The notes under the pieces are model-generated. The model did no database searches. It was not told where the DNA came from and was given only the letters and a program-made list of their open reading frames with translations. 17,266 nt of DNA from JALYUA01 sp038229875 (GTDB lineage Bacteria > Acidobacteriota > Thermoanaerobaculia > UBA5066 > Gp7-AA6), in the NCBI GenBank assembly GCA_038229875.1, contig JBBROA010000090.1:1-17266 (forward strand), read 5' to 3'. The translations under genes were made by a program, and so were the position numbers. The first letter of the stretch is position 1; every line of letters starts with the position of its first letter. Of this stretch, positions 12,481 through 17,266 are shown one piece after another.

Positions 12481-13944
12481 ATGAACCACGCCGCAAGGGT
12501 CCGGACTGCCCGCTGCCTTCTCCTCACCCTCGCGCCAATCCTCCGGGCAGCCACCGCCGCGGCATCCGAGCCCGACCCCATCCCCGCCCGCGTCGCCGGC
12601 GCGGCGCTCACGGGCGGCGGAGCTCTCGCCTTCCTCGAAAAGCTGACGACCACCGTCGGCGGCCGCGTCACCGGCAGCCCCGAGTGCCGCGCCGCCTCCG
12701 AGCTCATCCTCGCGGCGCTCAAAGACGCGGGCTTTACGAACGCGCACTTCGAGGAGTACCCGCTCGAGTCCCGCTGGACGCGCGGCCCCGCCGCCGGCCG
12801 GATCGTCTCGCCGATCGAGCGAAAGCTCGCGATCGGCTCCTACGGCTGGGTCCCTGGCACCGCGGGCGCCGTGGACGCACCGCTCGTCGACGCGGGCTCT
12901 CCCTCTTCCTCCACGGCCGATCTGCCGATTTCGGCCGCCGCCCTCCGAGGCGCCGCCGTCCTCGTCGATCCGCAGAAAGCCGGCGTAGATCCGTCCTTCG
13001 TGATGCGCGCCTCCCTGGCCCGGCGCCTCGCGGCCGCCGGCGCCGCGGCAATGATCATCCCGTCCGACAAGCCCAATCGCATGATCTACACCTCGGCGTT
13101 CGGCTTCTTCCCGCGGGGGCCGCTGCCGATCCTCTCGGTCGCGAAGGAGGACTCGCTGCTCCTCCGGCGACTGCTCGCGAAGGGCCCCGTTCGCCTCGCG
13201 CTCGACATCCGCAACACCTTCGAGCCGGGCGCCTACCGCGAGCGAAACGTCGTTGCGGACCTCCCGGGCGCCGCGCAACCCGACGAGGTCGTGCTCCTCG
13301 GCGCGCACTTCGATTCGTGGGACCCGGCCGAGGGCGCCAACGACGACGGCTCCGGCGTCGCCGCGATCCTCGAAGCCGCGCGGATCTTGAAATCGCTCGG
13401 CGTCAAGCCCCGCCGCACGATCCGCTTCGCGTTCTTCTCCGGCGAGGAGGAAGGAGATCTCGGCTCCCGCGCCTACGTCGCCGCGCACGCGAACGAGCTC
13501 GATCGCCTCCGCGCGGTCCTCATAATGGACGACGGCGCCCAGGCGCCCCGCGGATTCGAGATCCAGGGCCGGCGCGATCTCGAGGCGGCGTTAAAAAAGC
13601 TCCTCGAGCCGCTCGCGCCGCTGGGGGCGTCGAAAGTCTCGCTCGACGCGAGCTTCGACAAGGACCACGGCCCCTTCGTCGCCGCGGGCGTCCCCGCGCT
13701 CACTCTCGCGGTCGATGTGGGCGAGTACGACACGCACCACCACGCCATTTCGGACACCTTCGACAAGGTCGACCCGCGGATGCTCGCGATCGACACCGCC
13801 GTCATGGCCATCGCGGCGTACGCGATCGCGGACGCGCCCGCGCCGCCCGGCAGGCGGCTCTCGCCCTCGGAAGCGGCGGAGCTCATGAAGAAGACCGGCG
13901 TCGACTCTACCCGCCGCATGATCGCAGAGCCGGCGAACCGATGA
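12481..13944 (+). CDS. Exported M28-family zinc metallopeptidase (carboxypeptidase Q-like)
   Basis: A 487-residue secreted peptidase. It has a signal peptide (residues 1-29, RTARCLLLTLAPILRAATAAAS), a PA-like inserted region (about 120-230), and an M28 catalytic domain (about 250-450). The two-zinc ligands of the family are all visible: H276 in GAHFDSWD, bridging D288 in GANDDGSG, catalytic E322 with ligand E323 in GEEEGDLGSR, D350 in IMDDG and the final His in DTHHHAISDT (about H419-H420). It removes amino acids or dipeptides from peptides in the periplasm or outside the cell; exact specificity is unknown. The length and the N-terminal insertion resemble plasma glutamate carboxypeptidase / carboxypeptidase Q. 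GAGGAG 4-5 nt before the ATG supports the start. The GGT-fold enzyme gene follows 22 nt later, a probable operon for peptide use. Confidence 0.92.
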   Translation: MNHAARVRTARCLLLTLAPILRAATAAASEPDPIPARVAGAALTGGGALAFLEKLTTTVGGRVTGSPECRAASELILAALKDAGFTNAHFEEYPLESRWTRGPAAGRIVSPIERKLAIGSYGWVPGTAGAVDAPLVDAGSPSSSTADLPISAAALRGAAVLVDPQKAGVDPSFVMRASLARRLAAAGAAAMIIPSDKPNRMIYTSAFGFFPRGPLPILSVAKEDSLLLRRLLAKGPVRLALDIRNTFEPGAYRERNVVADLPGAAQPDEVVLLGAHFDSWDPAEGANDDGSGVAAILEAARILKSLGVKPRRTIRFAFFSGEEEGDLGSRAYVAAHANELDRLRAVLIMDDGAQAPRGFEIQGRRDLEAALKKLLEPLAPLGASKVSLDASFDKDHGPFVAAGVPALTLAVDVGEYDTHHHAISDTFDKVDPRMLAIDTAVMAIAAYAIADAPAPPGRRLSPSEAAELMKKTGVDSTRRMIAEPANR

Positions 13945-13966
13945 TGCGTCCATGCAGGAGGAGCAA

Positions 13967-15865
13967 ATGACAAACCCCCGCCAGGCCCCGCCCGTCCGCC
14001 GATTCATGGCCGCTGCTCTCGCCGCCACCGCGATCGCAACCCTTTGCATCGCCGCCACCAACAAACCCCCTCTCCACGCGAAGAAGTGGATGGCGATCAC
14101 CGGCAAGCCCCTCGCCGCCACGGCCGGCGCGATGATCTTCCAGAAGGGCGGCAACGCCGTCGACGCCGCCTGCGCGATGATCGCCGCGACCTGCACGATG
14201 TGGGACACGCTCGCCTGGGGCGGCGAAACGCAGGCGCTCATCTACAACCCGCACACGAAGAAGGTCATCGGCATCAACGCCCTCGGCGTCGCGCCGACGG
14301 GAGCCACGCCGCAGTTTTTCCAGTCGAAGGGGATGCCCTACCCGCCGGAGTACGGCCCGCTCGCCGCCGTGACGCCCGGCACGCCCGGCGGGATCATGGT
14401 GATGCTCGCCGAGTACGGAAAGCTCTCGCTCGCGGAGGTCCTCGCGCCCGCGATCGAGATGGCCGACGGCTATCCGATCGAGCAACAGCTCATCGGGACG
14501 ATCAAGCGCCAGAAGGACTGGATCCTGAAGTGGCCTGAGTCGCGCCGCACGTTCTTCCCGCACCCCAACGACGGCGCGCCCGAACCCGGCGAGATCTTCA
14601 AGCAGCCCGACTTAGCCTCCACGCTGCGCAAACTCGTCGAAACGGAAAAGGCGGCGCTCAAAGCCGGCAAGTCCCGCAAGGACGCGATCCTCGCCGCGTA
14701 CGACCGCTTCTACAAGGGCGACATCGCGAAGGAGTTCGCGCGCGGCTCGCAGGAGGTCGGCGGCCTCCACACGGCCGAGGACCTCGCGCGCTGGAAGGTG
14801 AAGATCGAGGAGCCGGTTAAGGTCAGCTACAAGGGCATCGACGTCTACAAGCTCGACGTCTGGACGCAGGGCCCGGCGATGCTCCAGGCGCTGAACATCC
14901 TCGAGGGAATGGACCTGAAGGGCATGGGCTACAACAGCGCCCGCTACCTCCACGCGGTCTACCAGGCGATGAACCTCGCCTTCGCCGACCGCGACTTCTA
15001 TTACGGCGATCCGTCGTACCAGCCGGCGCCCCCGACGGTCAGCCTGCTCTCAAAGGAGTACGCGCAGTCGAGAGCGAAGCAGATCGACTGGGCGAAGAAC
15101 GACCCGAACATCAAGCCGGGCGACCCCTACCCGTTCACGCGCGGGCAGAACCCCTACGCGGACCTGCTCGCGAAATGGCCGCCGCCGCCGAAGAAGAAGG
15201 GCGCGGCGGGATCCGGAGAAGCGGCGGCGTTGGAGCAGCTCCGCGGCGCCGCGCCCGCCCGGACTTTCGAAGAGGAGTTCCACGCCGGCACGACGTCCGT
15301 CGAGTCCGCCGACGCGGAAGGATGGGTCGTGTCGGTGACTCCGTCCGGCGGCTGGGTCCCCGCCGTGATCGCCGGCAAGACGGGCATCGGGATGAGCCAG
15401 CGCATGCAGAGCTTCGTGACGGACAAAGCGGAGAGCCCCTTCAACGTGATGGAGCCCGGCAAGCGCCCGCGGGTGACGCTGACTCCGACGCTGGCGCTGA
15501 AAGACGGCAAGCCGTACCTGTGCTTCTCAGTCCAGGGCGGCGATTCGCAGGACCAGAACCTTTTGCAGTTCTTCCTGAACGTGGTCGAGTTCGGCATGAC
15601 GCCGCAGGAAGCGACCGAGGCCCCGAACATGAACAGCTACCAGATGCGAAGCTCCTTCGGCGCCCACGAATCGAAGCCGGGCGTGATGGAGATCCATCCG
15701 AGCCTGCCCGCCTACGTCCGCGCAGAGCTGCTGAAGATGGGCTACATCCTCCAGGTCGTCCCGAAAACGAGCGGCCCGATCAACGCGATCCTGCTGGACC
15801 AGGCGCACGGGACGATGTGGGGCGGGTCGAGTGACCACGGGGAGGATTACGGGATAGGGTGGTGA
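13967..15865 (+). CDS. Exported gamma-glutamyltransferase-fold (Ntn-hydrolase) enzyme, divergent
   Basis: A 632-residue member of the gamma-glutamyltransferase superfamily, which self-cleaves so that a Thr becomes the N-terminal nucleophile. A signal peptide (about residues 1-30, AAALAATAIATLCIAA) is followed by the large-subunit signature KGGNAVDAACAM, GGxG-like WGGETQ, LAAVTPGTPGG and the QGPAMLQALNILEGMDLKGMGYNSARYLHAVYQAMNLAFADRDFYYGDP block (about 301-349, here named in pieces). An unusual Pro/Lys/Ala-rich insertion (about 380-432) precedes the cleavage site HAG-TTSVESADAEG (T442 predicted nucleophile). The Arg of the DFRExAP motif and the Ser-Ser of PLSSM, which hold the gamma-glutamyl group in known GGTs, are replaced (INALGVAP and RVTLTPT). 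Substrate is therefore probably different. ATG 13967 has AGGAGG 5 nt upstream. It is the second gene after the M28 peptidase. Confidence 0.9.
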   Translation: MTNPRQAPPVRRFMAAALAATAIATLCIAATNKPPLHAKKWMAITGKPLAATAGAMIFQKGGNAVDAACAMIAATCTMWDTLAWGGETQALIYNPHTKKVIGINALGVAPTGATPQFFQSKGMPYPPEYGPLAAVTPGTPGGIMVMLAEYGKLSLAEVLAPAIEMADGYPIEQQLIGTIKRQKDWILKWPESRRTFFPHPNDGAPEPGEIFKQPDLASTLRKLVETEKAALKAGKSRKDAILAAYDRFYKGDIAKEFARGSQEVGGLHTAEDLARWKVKIEEPVKVSYKGIDVYKLDVWTQGPAMLQALNILEGMDLKGMGYNSARYLHAVYQAMNLAFADRDFYYGDPSYQPAPPTVSLLSKEYAQSRAKQIDWAKNDPNIKPGDPYPFTRGQNPYADLLAKWPPPPKKKGAAGSGEAAALEQLRGAAPARTFEEEFHAGTTSVESADAEGWVVSVTPSGGWVPAVIAGKTGIGMSQRMQSFVTDKAESPFNVMEPGKRPRVTLTPTLALKDGKPYLCFSVQGGDSQDQNLLQFFLNVVEFGMTPQEATEAPNMNSYQMRSSFGAHESKPGVMEIHPSLPAYVRAELLKMGYILQVVPKTSGPINAILLDQAHGTMWGGSSDHGEDYGIGW

Positions 15866-15918
15866 CGGGAAGGGCCAACGCCTCGCGGGCCGTTGCCGAA
15901 CGTCGAACGACGCGTGAC

Positions 15919-17266
15919 TCACCGGAGCGCGTCGATCGGATCGATACGCGTCGCTCGCAATGCCGGGAGCCAGACCGCCATCAGCGCGACCGCGGCGAGA
16001 ACCACCGGCACCGCCACGAAGACCATTGGATCCCGCGCGGTGACGCCGAAGAGCAGACTCTCGATTGCCTTCGAGAGCGCGAACGCCGCGATCAGTCCGA
16101 GTACGACCCCGGCGAGCGCCAGCGTCATCCCCTGCGCGATCACCATATTGCGCACCTGACCGGCCGACGCGCCGAGCGCCAGACGGATGCCGATCTCCTT
16201 GGTGCGCTGCTCCACCGAGTAGGCCATCGAGCCGTAAACGCCGATTGCCGCGAGCAGCAGCGCGACGCAGCCGAAGACGGTCAACAGCAGCATGTTGAAA
16301 TCTGAGCGCGCCGTCGACTTCACGACGATCTCGTCCATCGACTTGATCCGCGCCACCGGCAGGCCTCCGCTCGCTTCCCGAAGCGCCCTCTGGATCGCCA
16401 CGCTGAGCCCGTACCGCCCGTGCGGATCGCCGCGCGTGCGCACGACCCAGCCGAGTGCGGTCACTTTCGAGGTGAGCGCGGTGACGCCGTCGGACACCTG
16501 GGCGAACGGCACGTACATCGCCGGCTGCGGATCCTGGTTCAGCCCCCCGTCCCGCGAGTCGCCGACGATCCCGACGATCTGCCGCGGCCCTTCCGCGAAG
16601 GCCGGCCCGACGCCCTTTCCGATCGCGATCTGATCTGTCAGCGGATCGCCATTCGGCCAGAACCGCTTCGCCATCGCCTGGTTGATGATGACGACCCCGC
16701 CGGCGCCGCCGGAGTCGCGGTCGGTGAAGTCACGACCTCGCAGCATGGGAATTCTGAACACGTCGAAGTAGCCCGGCGAGATCGTGTACCAGGCGCCGTT
16801 GTTCGCCGCCGCCTCGCTCGGCCGTCCGACGATTTCGAACGGCAGGTGGTATCCATCTTCGAGCGGCACGCAGCACGTCGCGCTGACCGCGTCGATGCCA
16901 GGCAGGTCACGCAGCCGCGCGAGACCGGCGCGGATCAGCCGATCGACGCCCGCGGCCTGGGTGTACTGCGGCTCGGTCATCGACATCCGCATCGTCAGTA
17001 CGTTCTGCGAGACGAAACCGGGATTGACCGCGCGAAGCGCCATGAACGATCGGATCAGCAACGACGCGCCGACGAGCCGGACCAGCGCGAGGGCCATTTC
17101 GACGATCACCAGCATCGACCGCGTCTTGTTCTGACGGAACCCGCTGCCCGACCGGCTGCTGTTTTGCTTGAGCGTCAGGTTCAGGTCCGCCCGCGACGCC
17201 TCGAGCGCGGGGAACAGCCCGAAGACGAGGCCGGTCGCGAGGGACACCGCCACCGTGAACGCGACG
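15919..17266 (-). CDS. ADOP-type MacB/FtsX permease, C-terminal part
   Basis: The gene runs off the right edge; a GTG at 17253 is internal, since the frame continues and the upstream codons also fit a membrane helix. About 448 residues are seen. In order, they are the end of a membrane helix (VAFTVAVSLATGLVFGLFPALEASR), a short linker, helix RSMLVIVEMALALVRLVGASLLIRSF (about residues 45-70 from 17253), a periplasmic MacB_PCD-like domain (about 71-310), and a FtsX domain with helices at about 320-347, 376-397 and 409-428, including the EQRTKEIGIRLALGAS loop. It ends ALRATRIDPIDALR. This second-half layout is that of the about 800-residue duplicated permeases typical of Acidobacteriota, often without an adjacent ATPase. 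The substrate is unknown. It converges on the GGT-fold gene with 53 nt between stops. Confidence 0.9.
   Translation of the reverse strand, partial: VAFTVAVSLATGLVFGLFPALEASRADLNLTLKQNSSRSGSGFRQNKTRSMLVIVEMALALVRLVGASLLIRSFMALRAVNPGFVSQNVLTMRMSMTEPQYTQAAGVDRLIRAGLARLRDLPGIDAVSATCCVPLEDGYHLPFEIVGRPSEAAANNGAWYTISPGYFDVFRIPMLRGRDFTDRDSGGAGGVVIINQAMAKRFWPNGDPLTDQIAIGKGVGPAFAEGPRQIVGIVGDSRDGGLNQDPQPAMYVPFAQVSDGVTALTSKVTALGWVVRTRGDPHGRYGLSVAIQRALREASGGLPVARIKSMDEIVVKSTARSDFNMLLLTVFGCVALLLAAIGVYGSMAYSVEQRTKEIGIRLALGASAGQVRNMVIAQGMTLALAGVVLGLIAAFALSKAIESLLFGVTARDPMVFVAVPVVLAAVALMAVWLPALRATRIDPIDALR

Noticed and set aside
12295..13488. A 397-residue minus-strand frame opposite the M28 peptidase.
   Set aside because: Antisense shadow in GC-rich DNA with no recognisable domain; the plus strand encodes a full zinc-ligand set.
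15866..15918. Possible terminator between the GGT-fold gene and the convergent permease gene.
   Set aside because: Only a 5-bp stem (CAACG/CGTTG) and no T-run, which is too weak to call.

Overview
This is a high-GC, densely coding bacterial chromosomal window, most likely from an Acidobacteriota genome (my inference; a Thermoanaerobaculia- or Holophagae-like lineage would fit). The reasons are an ADOP-type MacB/FtsX permease at the right edge, an adenosylcobalamin-dependent ribonucleotide reductase at the left edge, and several large secreted proteins with domains I associate with that phylum. There is no rRNA, tRNA, CRISPR array, prophage or intact insertion sequence. The window is cut inside a gene at both ends.

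Left part (1-2394, all +): the 3' end of nrdJ, a strong hairpin, then a probable three-gene operon of an unknown secreted protein, a small unknown protein (TAATG overlap) and a GNAT acetyltransferase. The convergent gap 2395-2685 holds an inverted pair of a GC-rich interspersed repeat, a good Rho-independent terminator and a 13-bp triple tandem repeat that covers the stop codon of the next gene.

Middle (2686-8733): two minus-strand exported proteins come first. One is a low-complexity Arg-Asp / Gly-His-Ser-rich protein; the other is an 831-residue protein with two copies of an approximately 100-residue domain. A MarR-GNAT fusion regulator is divergent from the latter, with a 6+7+6 palindrome in the shared control region. 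Next come a DinB-family protein and a convergent BamE/SmpA-like lipoprotein, separated by a second inverted pair of the same repeat.

Right-centre (9057-12286, all +): an rsbQ-type alpha/beta hydrolase with a complete Ser-Asp-His triad, immediately followed by a PAS-sensor histidine kinase. This looks like a ligand-processing hydrolase plus sensor pair, but with a kinase in place of the RsbP phosphatase of Bacillus. YceI-like and second DinB-like genes follow.

Right part (12481-17266): an exported M28-type zinc peptidase and an exported gamma-glutamyltransferase-fold protein lie 22 nt apart and probably form a peptide-degrading unit. The latter keeps the nucleophilic Thr region but lacks the residues that bind gamma-glutamyl substrates in true GGTs. 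The partial ADOP permease converges on them from the right edge.

The most interesting items are the RsbQ/PAS-kinase pair, the divergent GGT-fold enzyme, the duplicated unknown extracellular domain opposite a MarR-GNAT regulator, and the six-copy intergenic repeat family. None is proven to be a new system from sequence alone.
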